From: Maribacter aquimaris
GTDB taxonomy: Bacteria > Bacteroidota > Bacteroidia > Flavobacteriales > Flavobacteriaceae
DNA length: 64,000 nucleotides
Assembly (NCBI RefSeq): GCF_014596745.1
Contig: NZ_JABTCF010000010.1
Location: forward strand, 124,001-188,000
Direction of reading: 5' to 3'
A program made the translations under genes and the position numbers. Below, piece by piece: positions 26,242 to 36,306 of this stretch (position 1 is its first letter; the number at the start of each line of letters is the position of its first letter). The notes below the pieces were generated by a model. That model was not told the DNA's origin. It saw only the letters and a list, made by a program, of their open reading frames with translations, and did no database searches.

Positions 26242-27291
26242 TTAAGCTGTGATTTTTGGAAAATATTTTTTACGCAACCAAAACGAAACCCGAACCAATA
26301 GGATTAGGGCAGGGACTTCGACCAATGGACCGATGACCCCTGCAAAGGCTTGTCCGGAATTCAGTCCGAAAACAGCTATGGCAACCGCAATGGCCAATTC
26401 GAAATTGTTTCCGGCCGCTGTGAATGCCACGGAAGCTGTTTTGTCATATGTAGACCCTGTTGCCTTGGTAATGAAGAAACCGATAAGGAACATCAAACTG
26501 AAATAAATCAAAAGCGGAACGGCGATAATCAAAACATCCATGGGAATTTGCACTATCAATTCCCCTTTGAGTGAGAACATGACCACAATGGTAAATAAAA
26601 GCGCGATCAAGGTTATTGGGGAAATGGTCGGGATGAATTTCTTCATGTACCATTCTTCTCCTTTGAGTTTTACCAAAATCAATCTACTGAGAATTCCCAG
26701 TACGAAAGGGATGCCTAAGTAGATGGCAACACTCTCGGCTATGGTTCCAATTGAAATGTCGACGATAGCTCCTTCAAATCCAAAATAAGGGGGGAGAACG
26801 GTAATGAAGATCCAAGCGTAAAAACTGTATGCGAAAACTTGGAAAATACTGTTCAATGCCACCAAACCTGCCCCATATTCGCTACTGCCTTCAGCAAGGT
26901 CATTCCATACAAGGACCATGGCAATACAGCGGGCCAAACCGATCAAGATCAGTCCGACCATATATTCGGGATAGTCCCGTAAAAAAGTAATGGCCAGAAT
27001 GAACATTAGAACAGGACCGATGATCCAATTGAGGATAAGTGAGATCGATAGAATCTTGGTATTACGGAAAACTTTGGGCAAAAGGGAATAATTCACCTTG
27101 GCCAAAGGAGGGTACATCATTAAGATCAAACCGATGGCAATGGGGATATTGGTCGTTCCACTACTGAAGGAATTGATGATATCCGGAAACGAAGGGATAA
27201 AGTATCCAATGCCAACACCCAAGGCCATTGCAATAAAAATCCATAGGGTTAGATAGCTGTCGAGAAAACTTAATTTTTTCTTTTGTACCAT
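26242..27291 (-). CDS. acr3: Arsenite efflux transporter, ACR3 family
   Basis: A 349-residue inner-membrane protein with ten predicted hydrophobic segments that expels arsenite. [56 protein letters not shown] (with the conserved ACR3 cysteine), [21 protein letters not shown] and [20 protein letters not shown] are diagnostic. It is the last gene of the arsR-arsM-phosphatase-acr3 operon, 3 bp after the phosphatase gene, and is followed by a strong terminator. Confidence 0.95.
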   Translation of the reverse strand: MVQKKKLSFLDSYLTLWIFIAMALGVGIGYFIPSFPDIINSFSSGTTNIPIAIGLILMMYPPLAKVNYSLLPKVFRNTKILSISLILNWIIGPVLMFILAITFLRDYPEYMVGLILIGLARCIAMVLVWNDLAEGSSEYGAGLVALNSIFQVFAYSFYAWIFITVLPPYFGFEGAIVDISIGTIAESVAIYLGIPFVLGILSRLILVKLKGEEWYMKKFIPTISPITLIALLFTIVVMFSLKGELIVQIPMDVLIIAVPLLIYFSLMFLIGFFITKATGSTYDKTASVAFTAAGNNFELAIAVAIAVFGLNSGQAFAGVIGPLVEVPALILLVRVSFWLRKKYFPKITA

Positions 27292-27294
27292 TTT

Positions 27295-27924
27295 TTAAGA
27301 ATTGATTTGGGAGAATACATAAAATAATTCTGTAGCGATCTGTAAGCTTCTTTCCTTATATTTTTCAGCTTGCTGCGGTGTATTGTCAAAAGCCTTTGGG
27401 TCTTCAAAGGTTATCGGAATCCGTTTTTCCGCACCCGCGATAAAAGGGCAGCCCCCATCGGCCTGTGAACAGGTCATAATGGCTGCAAATCCTGATTTTG
27501 GATTGAATTCATCATCCAGTTTTTTTGAAAAACCAATAACCGGATGTTCGTTCGCGGCATATTTAATACTGTATACTGGATTTGGTCCTTCAGAAAGCAA
27601 TTGGATTTCAAAGCCCGAATTTTGCAGCGTTTGGGCGACCATGGGGAAAAGGGCGGTAGCCTCAGTACCACCCGAATAGCAATGCACATTTGGGATATTG
27701 AAGTGATAGGCCAAGGTCTGTGCCCAAATTTGGGATAGGTGACTTCTTCGTGAATTGTGGGTGCAAATAAAGTTTATGCGTATCGTTTCTTTATCATTGA
27801 CCTTTGATTGGATAAAGTCGATCAAGGGTTGAAGGGTTTCTTTGCGTTCGTCGGTGATAGTTTCGATGTTGAGCGCTGAAACAATATCCTCTATTTTTTC
27901 AAAAAGGGTGTGTGTGGTTGTCAT
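27295..27924 (-). CDS. ArsC-like low-molecular-weight phosphatase / arsenate reductase
   Basis: A 209-residue protein related to low-Mr protein tyrosine phosphatases and thioredoxin-type arsenate reductases. FICTHNSRRSHLSQIWAQ is the CX5R phosphate/arsenate loop (CTHNSRRS). FAAIMTCSQADGGCPFIAGAEKRIPITFEDPKAFD supplies later cysteines and the DP loop. The Bacteroidota version has an extra N-terminal helix of about 50 residues. In an ars operon the expected job is reduction of arsenate to arsenite for export by Acr3 or methylation by ArsM. Confidence 0.88.
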   Translation of the reverse strand: MTTTHTLFEKIEDIVSALNIETITDERKETLQPLIDFIQSKVNDKETIRINFICTHNSRRSHLSQIWAQTLAYHFNIPNVHCYSGGTEATALFPMVAQTLQNSGFEIQLLSEGPNPVYSIKYAANEHPVIGFSKKLDDEFNPKSGFAAIMTCSQADGGCPFIAGAEKRIPITFEDPKAFDNTPQQAEKYKERSLQIATELFYVFSQINS

Positions 27925-27942
27925 TCGTATTTTGTTTAACTA

Positions 27943-28830
27943 TTAGCAGCAACCACTATTTGGGGTGCATGATGATCCGGCTTGAATCTCGGAAAGGTTT
28001 AATTTTGTTTTTTCCTGTGTGGTTCCTTTCTTCTCGGCATAAACCGTAATACTAAAAATCCCGGTTTCACCTGTATTGAATGTACTTACTTCTTCTTCGG
28101 AAAGATACTTGCCAAGAATGTCATCGGGAATGACAATGGGCTTTTCTTTTTGTATTTTCAGATTTTGAAAACCTTCGTCCAACATTAGCTGTAGATAGTC
28201 CTCTTTTTGAATCGCGCCAGCAACACAACCCGCATACATTTCTGCGTCTTCCCGAAGGGCATCCGGTAGTGCACCGACCAAAACAATATCGGAAACACTG
28301 AAATGACCACCCGGCTTTAAGACCCTATGCATCTCCGCAATAACTTTTTTCTTATTAGGAACAAGGTTTAGAACACAATTGCTCACAATAACATCGGCCA
28401 TATTATCGCTAACTGGCATATCATCGATATCCCCTGTTCGGAACTCGACATTGTTGTATCCCAATTTTTCCGCATTGATTCGGGCTTTCTGAATCATAAT
28501 GGGGGTAAAGTCAATACCGATGACCTTGCCTTCGGCACCGGTTTCGTGTCGGGCCACAAAACAATCGTTTCCGGCACCCGAACCTAGATCGATAACGGTA
28601 TCCCCTTTTTTTATTTTGGCAAATTGGGTGGGAAGGCCACAGCCGAGACCAAGATCAGCTTCTTCGGCATACCCTTGGGTTTCCGAATAGTCATCCATCA
28701 TTATATGGTATACTTTGTTTGAGGGTGTTGTGGCTCCACAACAGGATGAGGCATTTTCAGCCTTGCCCTGTTCTGCTATTTTAGCATAGCGTTCCTTGAC
28801 GATATTCTTAAGTTCTTGTTCTTTTTTCAT
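27943..28830 (-). CDS. arsM: Arsenite S-adenosylmethionine methyltransferase
   Basis: Methylates As(III). I use ATG 28830 (MKKEQELKNIVKERYAKIAEQG), not the upstream in-frame ATG at 28869. About 295 residues. DTVIDLGSGAGNDCFVAR is SAM motif I; conserved arsenic-binding cysteines occur in GLGCGLPT, VSNCVLNL and YAGCVAGA. The N-terminal ASSCCGATT and the C-terminal SSCTPNSGCC add vicinal cysteines. It lies between arsR (46 bp) and the ArsC-like gene (18 bp). Confidence 0.93.
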   Translation of the reverse strand: MKKEQELKNIVKERYAKIAEQGKAENASSCCGATTPSNKVYHIMMDDYSETQGYAEEADLGLGCGLPTQFAKIKKGDTVIDLGSGAGNDCFVARHETGAEGKVIGIDFTPIMIQKARINAEKLGYNNVEFRTGDIDDMPVSDNMADVIVSNCVLNLVPNKKKVIAEMHRVLKPGGHFSVSDIVLVGALPDALREDAEMYAGCVAGAIQKEDYLQLMLDEGFQNLKIQKEKPIVIPDDILGKYLSEEEVSTFNTGETGIFSITVYAEKKGTTQEKTKLNLSEIQAGSSCTPNSGCC

Positions 28831-28876
28831 ATGTATTATAGTATTGCGATAAAACGATTGATTGCCCAAAAAAATA

Positions 28877-29206
28877 TCAGCAACAATTTTTGTTGTCGAT
28901 ATCCTGATCTAAGAATTGCAACATTACTCTTTTCATATTTGTCCAGTTTTCCTTATCGATGCAATAACAGACACTGGTACCTTCCACATTACCTTTTATC
29001 AATCCTAACAGTTTCAATTCTTTCAAATGCTGGGATATGGTAGGCTGGGCCAGTCCTATTTCATCGACCAGATCCCCACAGATGCAGCCTTCTATTTTAA
29101 ACAGATGTTGTAAAATGGCTACGCGCGCAGGATGTCCAAGGACTTTTGCGAATAATGCAATTTCATTTTGTAAGTCGGTAAACATTTCCGTTTTGGTCAA
29201 TCCCAT
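28877..29206 (-). CDS. arsR: ArsR/SmtB family arsenic-responsive repressor
   Basis: A 109-residue winged-helix regulator, first gene of the ars operon. [16 protein letters not shown] is the entry helix; [32 protein letters not shown] is the recognition helix-turn-helix with a CxC-type cysteine pair (C-I-C) at the usual ArsR metal-sensing place, followed by GTSVCYCID. The protein ends in two cysteines (KNCC). It most likely represses its own operon from palindromic sites upstream and is released by As(III). Confidence 0.93.
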   Translation of the reverse strand: MGLTKTEMFTDLQNEIALFAKVLGHPARVAILQHLFKIEGCICGDLVDEIGLAQPTISQHLKELKLLGLIKGNVEGTSVCYCIDKENWTNMKRVMLQFLDQDIDNKNCC

Positions 29207-29666
29207 ATCAATATGTTATTAGTTCATTGCAATATTACAATTAAGTTCTTGAATTCCATAAAAAATGGAACATAATTTTATGTTGCATAAAGACTATAAT
29301 GGGAAATGTTATCGATGTGCCTTCACCGTGTATATAAAAATTATAGGTGCTCCTAGTTGTAGCTTGAATTTCTTCAAATCCATTCTTGTTTTAAAGTTTC
29401 TTTTGGGTTGATTATGCCCTGATCTATGGGGGAATCGTCTAACAAACACATAATTAGAAACTTAGGGTGTGATACAAATGCTACGCACTAACTTAACCCT
29501 AAAAGGACTGATAGTTTAGTATGAAAAAAAGATAAATAATGAGTAGTGAAATTTTATTTGTTGATATAATTTTAACAGTAAATTAATACAAATAACATGA
29601 TTTTCTGCTCAAGGAAACCATGTTATTTTCAATACTAACACAAACTAATTTTTTAAATTCAATTTC
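29207..29666. other. Divergent spacer between arsR and susC
   Basis: About 460 bp without a credible ORF. The arsR-proximal part holds the inverted repeats of the putative ars operator; the remainder is very AT-rich and should contain the susC promoter. The nearest candidate is TTTATTTG near 29,553-29,560 (one mismatch to TAnnTTTG). No regulator gene of the SusR, HTCS or anti-sigma type is present. Confidence 0.6.
29230..29284 (-). promoter_or_regulatory. Candidate ars promoter/operator with three inverted repeats
   Basis: Upstream of arsR three dyads occur in 60 bp: ATTGCAATATTACAAT (29226-29241), TTCCAT with ATGGAA (29254-29270), and AACATAA with TTATGTT (29269-29284). On the minus strand the first overlaps TAATATTG, one mismatch from the -7 consensus. 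A repressor bound here would cover the promoter. Which dyad is the ArsR site is unknown. Confidence 0.4.
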
Positions 29667-32600
29667 ATGAAAAAAAAACTTTTTCGTAGTACGTTGTATT
29701 TAGGAATCATGTTGTTTTACGGTTTTGTGCAGGCACAGAGTGTGTCGGGAACTGTTACCGACGGCAATGTTCCTTTACCTGGGGCCAGTGTATTGGTCAA
29801 GGGTACAACAAATGGAACTCAAACTGATTTTGACGGAAACTATTCTTTGTCAGATGTCAGTTCAACGGATCAAATTATTTTCTCTTACATCGGAATGGTT
29901 TCGCAAACGATTACTGTAGGGGAACAAAGAACAATCAATGTAGTGCTTGAGGAATCCCTTGAGGCACTGGAAGAAGTTGTGGTTGTAGGTTATGGTACGC
30001 AAAAGAAAACTTTGGTGACCGGTGCCGGTGTAAATGTTAAAGGGGATGATTTGGCGTCCCTGAACACGGGTACGGCAATGGAAGCGCTACAAGGTATTGC
30101 TGCAGGGGTAAGTGTCACTAGAAATAATGGGCAGCCAGGTGCTGGTACACGGGTTACTATTCGTGGTTTGGGGACTATCGGTAATTCAAACCCTTTATTT
30201 ATTGTCGATGGGGTTGCGGTAGGGGATATCAATTATTTGAATCCTTCTGATATCGCTTCCGTGGACGTTTTAAAAGATGCTGCTTCTTCTGCAATTTACG
30301 GATCAAGGGCTGCCAATGGTGTCGTTCTTGTAACAACAGTTAAAGGGCGTAAAAACAGTGCTGCAAAAATCACTTACGACGGCTATTACGGTTTTCAGAA
30401 AATCTATAAAAACCTTGACCCCCTAAATGCACAGGAGTATATGTACTTTATGGATGAAGGTCGCGTAAATGATGGTTTGGAACCTTTTGATTGGCAATCG
30501 ATTCTTACAAATAATTCTTGGTTGAATGATAATTATGCAGGACTTGGAACCCAATTGGGGGAAGATGTCTGGTCAAGACTCCAAAATGGATGGGAAGGAA
30601 CCAATTGGATCAATGAAATGGCCACAAAGAATGCTACCATTGAAAGCCATGCGGTAAATATTACCGGTGGTAGCGAGGATATAACCTATTCTGCAGGTGC
30701 TTCTTATTTTAATCAACGAGGTATTTTGGGAGGAGATATTATAGATGCTGGGTATAAAAGATTGACCACAAGATTGAATACAGAAATAATATTGAGGAAG
30801 AATAGCGAACACTCCATTATAACAATCGGCGAAAACCTTACCTATACAAACACGGAAAACAGAAGTGCCGCAACGGGTAATATCTATTGGAATGATTTAC
30901 ATAATGCATTGGTACAAAACCCATTAATGCCTGCCTATTGGCAACCCGCCATAGACAATAATGTAAATGAGTTTGGATATACCCCCACATTGGACGGATG
31001 GAATACCGGACAAACCAACCCTTTGGCCGTGATGTATTATCGCAATAACTATAATTATAATAAGGGCAATAGTCTTGTGGGTAATGTCTTTGTTGAGATT
31101 GAACCTTATAAAGATTTAAAGCTGAGGTCAAGTTATGGTATCAATGCATGGTTTGGACACTCTAGATCAATGAACCCAACTTATAATTTAGGGGTTCTGT
31201 ATCAGGATTATGTAGATGGAGCAACACAAAGTCAGTACATTGGTAATAACCAGACATGGACTACAACCCTGTCTTATAAACGTCAATTGGGAGATCACAA
31301 GATAGATGCCTTGATCGGAACAGAACTTTATCAAGATCAATTGAATAATAATATTTCTGCTTCAAAATCGAATTTATTATTTCCAGGAGATCCTAAATAT
31401 GCGTATTTGAACAATACCCAAAGCCCTGAATCAATTAGTGATATTAGCGCGTCAGGTGCCGATTGGGCTGCCGGTGGTGGAGCTATACTTTCGTATATGG
31501 CCAGGGCTCAGTACAATTACAAGGAAAAGTATCTTTTTACGGCTATTATGAGGGCGGATGGATCATCTAATTTCGCAGAGGATAATCGATGGGGTTACTT
31601 CCCATCAGTATCTGCAGGTTGGGTTTTGACCGAAGAGGATTTTATTGGCTCATCCGATATTTTGAACTTTGCCAAATTAAGGGCGAGTTGGGGTCAGAAT
31701 GGGAATCAATCCATTCCCAACTTTATTTATTCATCGCAAATTACCTATGCATTTCCAGGTTACTTTTTTGGAGACACAAAACCTGTTTCAGGTCCAACGG
31801 CTTATCCAGAAAGGGTGACCAATCCTGATATTAAATGGGAAACCTCTGAACAACTCGATTTAGGTTTTGATGCCAGATTTTTTGATTCAAAATTAAATTT
31901 GGCCTTTGATTACTACAAAAAGACAACCAAAGACTGGTTGGTAGAAGCCCCTGCCTTAGGAACTTCAGGTGCCTTGCCTCCGTATATCAATGGTGGTGAT
32001 ATAGAAAATAGCGGTGTTGAATTAGTCTTGGGTTGGAATGATAATTCCCATGATTTTAAATATGGTGTCACGGTTAGTGGGGCCTATAATAAAAATGAGG
32101 TTACGAAGATTGCCAATTCAGATGGTATCATTCATGGTCCAAGCAATGTGTTGGCCCAAGGTACTTCAGAAGTATCAAGGGTAGAAGTCGGTAAACCCAT
32201 AGGTTATTTCTATGGTTATAAAACAGCCGGTATTTTACAGAATCAAGACGAAGTTGATGCCTATGTAGGTCCAAGTGGGGCGCCATATTTTGATGATCAA
32301 CGTCCAGGCGATGTGCGTTTTGTCGATCAAAATGCTGATGGGGTTATTGATGAGAATGACAAGATTATGTTGGGTAACCCGAATCCTGATGTAGAACTTG
32401 GTCTACAGTTGAATTTCGAATATAAAGGATTCTATGCGAATACCACGTTGACCGGTAAATTCGGTATGCAGATCATGCAATCCTATCGTTCGTTCGCGGA
32501 TAGTTTTAAACAAAACTATACTTCTGGGATTTTCAATCGTTGGCATGGGGAAGGAACCTCCAATACTTTACCCAGGTTGACTTATGGCTCCAACAGGAAT

Positions 32601-32888
32601 ACGAACTTCATTTCAGATATTTATATGCATGATGCGGATTATTTGAGAATCAATAATTTGACAGTCGGTTATGATTTTACAAAAGTTCTTGAGAAAATAA
32701 CTGCTATCTCGAGCCTTAAAATGTATATGTCCGTAAATAACTTACATACGTTTACAGGTTACAACGGTATGGACCCTGATGTCCGCTTTAGTGGCGATGA
32801 TGAAAATTACAGTTGGGCTTCCGGAATCGATCTTGGTCTTTATCCATTACCTAGAACGGTTATGTTTGGATTAAATATGGGCTTTTAA
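29667..32888 (+). CDS. susC: SusC/RagA family TonB-linked outer-membrane transporter
   Basis: A 1,073-residue TonB-dependent beta-barrel. Signal peptide to VQAQS; carboxypeptidase-regulatory-like domain (SVSGTVTDGNVPLPGASVLVKGT) at about 25-110; then EEVVVVGYGTQKK, the SusC N-terminal signature; plug domain (ALQGIAAGVSVTRNNGQPG, TIRGLGTIGNSNPLFIVDGV, IYGSRAANGVVLVTT); then the barrel ending in LPRTVMFGLNMGF with the final aromatic. It works with the SusD partner 16 bp downstream to import a ligand, typically an oligosaccharide. The substrate cannot be read from sequence. It is generic SusC-like, not the starch protein itself. Confidence 0.95.
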   Translation: MKKKLFRSTLYLGIMLFYGFVQAQSVSGTVTDGNVPLPGASVLVKGTTNGTQTDFDGNYSLSDVSSTDQIIFSYIGMVSQTITVGEQRTINVVLEESLEALEEVVVVGYGTQKKTLVTGAGVNVKGDDLASLNTGTAMEALQGIAAGVSVTRNNGQPGAGTRVTIRGLGTIGNSNPLFIVDGVAVGDINYLNPSDIASVDVLKDAASSAIYGSRAANGVVLVTTVKGRKNSAAKITYDGYYGFQKIYKNLDPLNAQEYMYFMDEGRVNDGLEPFDWQSILTNNSWLNDNYAGLGTQLGEDVWSRLQNGWEGTNWINEMATKNATIESHAVNITGGSEDITYSAGASYFNQRGILGGDIIDAGYKRLTTRLNTEIILRKNSEHSIITIGENLTYTNTENRSAATGNIYWNDLHNALVQNPLMPAYWQPAIDNNVNEFGYTPTLDGWNTGQTNPLAVMYYRNNYNYNKGNSLVGNVFVEIEPYKDLKLRSSYGINAWFGHSRSMNPTYNLGVLYQDYVDGATQSQYIGNNQTWTTTLSYKRQLGDHKIDALIGTELYQDQLNNNISASKSNLLFPGDPKYAYLNNTQSPESISDISASGADWAAGGGAILSYMARAQYNYKEKYLFTAIMRADGSSNFAEDNRWGYFPSVSAGWVLTEEDFIGSSDILNFAKLRASWGQNGNQSIPNFIYSSQITYAFPGYFFGDTKPVSGPTAYPERVTNPDIKWETSEQLDLGFDARFFDSKLNLAFDYYKKTTKDWLVEAPALGTSGALPPYINGGDIENSGVELVLGWNDNSHDFKYGVTVSGAYNKNEVTKIANSDGIIHGPSNVLAQGTSEVSRVEVGKPIGYFYGYKTAGILQNQDEVDAYVGPSGAPYFDDQRPGDVRFVDQNADGVIDENDKIMLGNPNPDVELGLQLNFEYKGFYANTTLTGKFGMQIMQSYRSFADSFKQNYTSGIFNRWHGEGTSNTLPRLTYGSNRNTNFISDIYMHDADYLRINNLTVGYDFTKVLEKITAISSLKMYMSVNNLHTFTGYNGMDPDVRFSGDDENYSWASGIDLGLYPLPRTVMFGLNMGF

Positions 32889-32904
32889 TTTTTAAAAAAA
32901 AATT

Positions 32905-34617
32905 ATGATGAAAAATATATATTATTTAATTGCTGTTTTACTAGGGATAACAACCCTAGGTTGCAGCGAAAGTTTATTGGATACAGAAAATCTGTACGGT
33001 AAGAGTTTGGATACATATTATCAGACCCCTACAGATATGGAAGAGGCAATATCAGGTGTTTACAATGCAATTTATACACCTAATGCACTTAGTTTTGAAC
33101 CCCTTGCGGCCAATTTGATGTCCGATATGATGCTAGGTGGTGGTGGTCCCGATGATAAGGCCGGTAAGGATGTTGATGCCTTTGAGGATCCAGCGGAAGA
33201 CACGTATCGCGATTTGTGGGTGCAATCCTATAATGGCATTGCACGATGTAATGCAATAATAGAAAAGGCCAGTGAGGCGGACTTTTCAAGTTTTTTCAGT
33301 AGTCCTGCGGAAGCTCAGGAATTTAAGGATGTTGCCGTAGGGGAAGCTTTGTTTATGAGAGCATTCTTCTACTTTAAATTGGCTAAGTTTTTTGGAGGGG
33401 TGCCATTGATAACTTCAGTCGACCAAGCTAAAGATGGTCCTAGGAACACCTATTCCGAGACTTTTGCCCAAATTGCCTCAGACTTGAAATTGGCTATAGA
33501 AACATTGCCCAATATTTCTTTCCCTTCCATACCAACGGAAAGTTATGGGCATACCAACAAGTGGGTGGCCGAAGCGTATTTAGGGCGTGTGTATTTACAT
33601 TATACGGGCTATATGTCCAATATTGAGAACCAATCTACTAGTGATTTACCTTTGGTAGAGGGTGGTTCGTTAAGTGGTTCAGATGTCGCAGGTTATTTAA
33701 ATGATTGTATCAACAATAGTGGCTATGACTTGGTTTCAGATTTTAGAAATCTCTGGCCTTATTCCAATTTAAATAAAAGCGCAGGGAGCGTAGTGCTTCC
33801 TTGGGCAGATGCCGAAGGATTGGAATGGGTAGGACAGGACGGACTTAATCCCACCTTTGGAACAGGAAATTCAGAGAGTATGTTCGTGCAACGTTTTTCA
33901 TTCGGTGATTGGTCATGGTCAAACGGTTCAATTTATACCAATAGACTTTGTCTTTTTAGCGGAATTCGCGATAATTCAATGGTGCCATTCGGACAAGGTT
34001 GGGGTTTTTGTACGGTAAGGCCTACTTTATGGAACACATGGGATGATGCCGATCCCCGAAAACAAGGATCTATTCTTCCAATGGGGGATGCAGAACAAGG
34101 AACTGATGGTTATCAGGCAGACAAAGGAGACCATGAAACAGGTTTATTCAATAAAAAATATACTTCGCTTCAGCATCCTGATGTAGATGGTAACGTTTCG
34201 GGTATGTTTGTCCAAATGTACGATTGGAGTAATACGGATATGCAGCTAATGCATGCCCAGGATTTTATCTTTATGCGATTTGCCGATGTTTTGTTAATGC
34301 ATTCAGAGATTACGCAAACATCCGATGGGATGAATCGGGTAAGGGCAAGAGTAGGTTTGCCAGCTATAGGATATTCCCTTGAGGCCTTGAAGGAGGAAAG
34401 AAAGCATGAATTGGCTTTTGAAGGGCTGAGATATTTCGATTTGGTGCGTTGGGGTGATGTAGACACAGCCTTTGATTATACTGAGAATGTACGGAATTCA
34501 GGTTCCGATGCTACTTATAGTGGCTCGTATAGGTCTGAAACAAAAGGTTTGGTTTCGATACCTGAAACGGAAATAAGGTTGTCTAACGGGGCTTATGAAC
34601 AAAACCCTGGGTGGTAG
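32905..34617 (+). CDS. susD: SusD/RagB family nutrient-binding outer-membrane lipoprotein
   Basis: A 570-residue surface lipoprotein that caps the SusC pore. Lipobox LGCSES at Cys20. TPTDMEEAISGVYNAIYTP and the TPR-like helices (GEALFMRAFFYFKLAKFFGGVPLI) are the family core; RFADVLLMHSEI, NRVRARVGLPAI and KEERKHELAFEGLRYFDLVRWG form the conserved C-terminal SusD block. It directly follows susC (16 bp) and overlaps an alternative upstream frame of the next lipoprotein gene. Confidence 0.95.
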   Translation: MMKNIYYLIAVLLGITTLGCSESLLDTENLYGKSLDTYYQTPTDMEEAISGVYNAIYTPNALSFEPLAANLMSDMMLGGGGPDDKAGKDVDAFEDPAEDTYRDLWVQSYNGIARCNAIIEKASEADFSSFFSSPAEAQEFKDVAVGEALFMRAFFYFKLAKFFGGVPLITSVDQAKDGPRNTYSETFAQIASDLKLAIETLPNISFPSIPTESYGHTNKWVAEAYLGRVYLHYTGYMSNIENQSTSDLPLVEGGSLSGSDVAGYLNDCINNSGYDLVSDFRNLWPYSNLNKSAGSVVLPWADAEGLEWVGQDGLNPTFGTGNSESMFVQRFSFGDWSWSNGSIYTNRLCLFSGIRDNSMVPFGQGWGFCTVRPTLWNTWDDADPRKQGSILPMGDAEQGTDGYQADKGDHETGLFNKKYTSLQHPDVDGNVSGMFVQMYDWSNTDMQLMHAQDFIFMRFADVLLMHSEITQTSDGMNRVRARVGLPAIGYSLEALKEERKHELAFEGLRYFDLVRWGDVDTAFDYTENVRNSGSDATYSGSYRSETKGLVSIPETEIRLSNGAYEQNPGW

Positions 34618-34645
34618 TATGTTTTATAACTTAAAAATAAGAAAC

Positions 34646-35452
34646 ATGAAATTAAATAAAATCATAGGTTTTTCCGTAGGTATGTTTGCTTTGTTGTTCA
34701 TAGCATGCGAACCTATTGTTACGGATACTGAGGAATTGTATAACGTTACAGACGTTGCAGGGGTCGAATTAATGGCCACCCAAATTGATCCGGGAGGGAA
34801 TAAAGTAGCGTTGAGTATGGTTACTCCCGGTATTACAGGGTATTGGGATTATAATACCGGTCAGGCTTATACCGACAAAGTTGAGTTTGTTTATCCTATT
34901 TTAGGTGCAGCAACATTTACCTATCATGGGACACTTGGTGCTGAGTTCTTTAGTAAAACCATAGATGTTACCATTGACGAATTCACAACACCCATAGCCC
35001 AGGATTATTATGATTTGACAGGTGAGGATCCTTCCATTGGTAAAACATGGGTGTTTAATGGCACTCCTGATGATGGCTTATTTTATTATATGTCGCCATC
35101 GAATAATATAGACAGTTGGGCTCAAGTTTGGTGGAATGCAGGGGAGTGTTGTGCCCCTGATCCTTTCGGAAGTATGACTTTTGATCTTAATGGAGCAGCA
35201 AACGTTACCTATTATAATAAACCAGGTGCAGAAGCAGTAAATGGAACCTTTAACTTGGATGTATCTGGACAAACTTTAACATTCACAGATCCAACAACTG
35301 CATTAGGGTACAATGCCAATTGGACAAGTGTTAATGGTGTTTATCAGATTGTTTCCTTAACAGAAGATGAGCTGATACTGTATGTTCCGTTAAATGTCAA
35401 TGAAGGTGGTGATCCTACAGGTTGGACATTAATTTATAAACCACAAGAATAA
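34646..35452 (+). CDS. SusE/F-position surface lipoprotein
   Basis: A 268-residue lipoprotein with signal LFALLFIACEP (Cys at about residue 19). I begin at ATG 34646; an extension to 34595 overlaps susD and would hide the signal peptide. The rest is beta-rich, with DDGLFYYMSPSNN, WAQVWWNAGECCAPDPFGSMTF and a C-terminal half (GTFNLDVSGQTLTFTDP, ELILYVPLN) that looks like a carbohydrate-binding sandwich. No named family is certain. Position after SusCD suggests an accessory glycan-binding protein, exported to the cell surface. An intrinsic terminator follows, so susC-susD-this gene form one unit. Confidence 0.8.
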   Translation: MKLNKIIGFSVGMFALLFIACEPIVTDTEELYNVTDVAGVELMATQIDPGGNKVALSMVTPGITGYWDYNTGQAYTDKVEFVYPILGAATFTYHGTLGAEFFSKTIDVTIDEFTTPIAQDYYDLTGEDPSIGKTWVFNGTPDDGLFYYMSPSNNIDSWAQVWWNAGECCAPDPFGSMTFDLNGAANVTYYNKPGAEAVNGTFNLDVSGQTLTFTDPTTALGYNANWTSVNGVYQIVSLTEDELILYVPLNVNEGGDPTGWTLIYKPQE

Positions 35453-35475
35453 GTGGTTTATTACCAATCAATCTT

Positions 35476-35507
35476 AAAGGGCTGTTTTAAAAGACAGCCC
35501 TTTTTTT
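35476..35507 (+). terminator. Intrinsic terminator of the SusCD operon
   Basis: AAAGGGCTGT (35476-35485) pairs with ACAGCCCTTT (35494-35503) over an 8-nt loop, followed by a T-run. It starts 24 bp after the lipoprotein stop. Confidence 0.9.
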
Positions 35508-35577
35508 ATACCCAATTCACATCAATAAGGGTGTGGAATACCACAAAGGAATTTGGGTAAATGGGATTGATAGAGCA

Positions 35578-36306
35578 TCAAATATGATACCGCTCAACAA
35601 AGTGTTTTAAAATAATCTTGGGTATTGGCGTATTGGTCTTTTGCACCCTGTTGATCAATTCCCCAACTTCATCAGGTTCAAAATAGTTGTGGTTTTTGTA
35701 AATATTTATACGAAGAATAAATTCGTTGGCATCGGCCTCGGGATGGAATTGCGTGGCGTAGATATGCTCCTTTACCCTGAACATCTGAACAAGACAGGTT
35801 GCTGAGGTGGCTAAAAGTACTGCGCCTGGAGGTATACTATCACAAGCTTCCTTGTGGCCTACCAGCGCTGAAAAAGTCTCGGGAAGGTTTTTGAGGAGGG
35901 GGTCTTCCTTCCCTTCCTCCGTAATCCTTACGTCGACGCTGCCTATCGGTTCTGAATACGTGGTTGAAATGGTAGCTCCACAATAATTTCCCAAGAGTCC
36001 ATTACCTGAACATGCCCCGAGAAAAGGAAAATCCCTTTTGACAACTTCATCGAATAAGGTGTTGAAAAAGGCTTCAATTTTTTTTTGGAGGATGCTCTTT
36101 TGGTTATTGGCAGTGCTAATGTCAAACGGACTGCCCCCTACAATAATCCCTGAATAATGATTCAAGTCAATTACAGGAATGCTTTTTTCCAACCGAATGC
36201 GCTCTACATCATTGGGACTCAAACCGCCAATCTGCAAAATGGCATTGAATTCGCTATCGGCGGTTTCATCCTCAGGACGAAGCTGTAAAATAAGCAACTT
36301 TTTCAA
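35578..36306 (-). CDS. Class I glutamine amidotransferase-like protein
   Basis: A 242-residue GATase-fold cytosolic protein. GIIVGGSPFDIS forms the oxyanion strand; FPFLGACSGNGLLGNYCG holds the nucleophile Cys99 (with serine after it, as in GMP-synthase-like stand-alone GATases); YATQFHPEAD supplies the catalytic His and Glu. No synthetase partner domain is attached, so the acceptor is unknown. Its start overlaps the stop of the SMP-30-like gene by 4 bp (ATGA), so it is the last gene of a three-gene operon. Confidence 0.85.
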   Translation of the reverse strand: MKKLLILQLRPEDETADSEFNAILQIGGLSPNDVERIRLEKSIPVIDLNHYSGIIVGGSPFDISTANNQKSILQKKIEAFFNTLFDEVVKRDFPFLGACSGNGLLGNYCGATISTTYSEPIGSVDVRITEEGKEDPLLKNLPETFSALVGHKEACDSIPPGAVLLATSATCLVQMFRVKEHIYATQFHPEADANEFILRINIYKNHNYFEPDEVGELINRVQKTNTPIPKIILKHFVERYHI

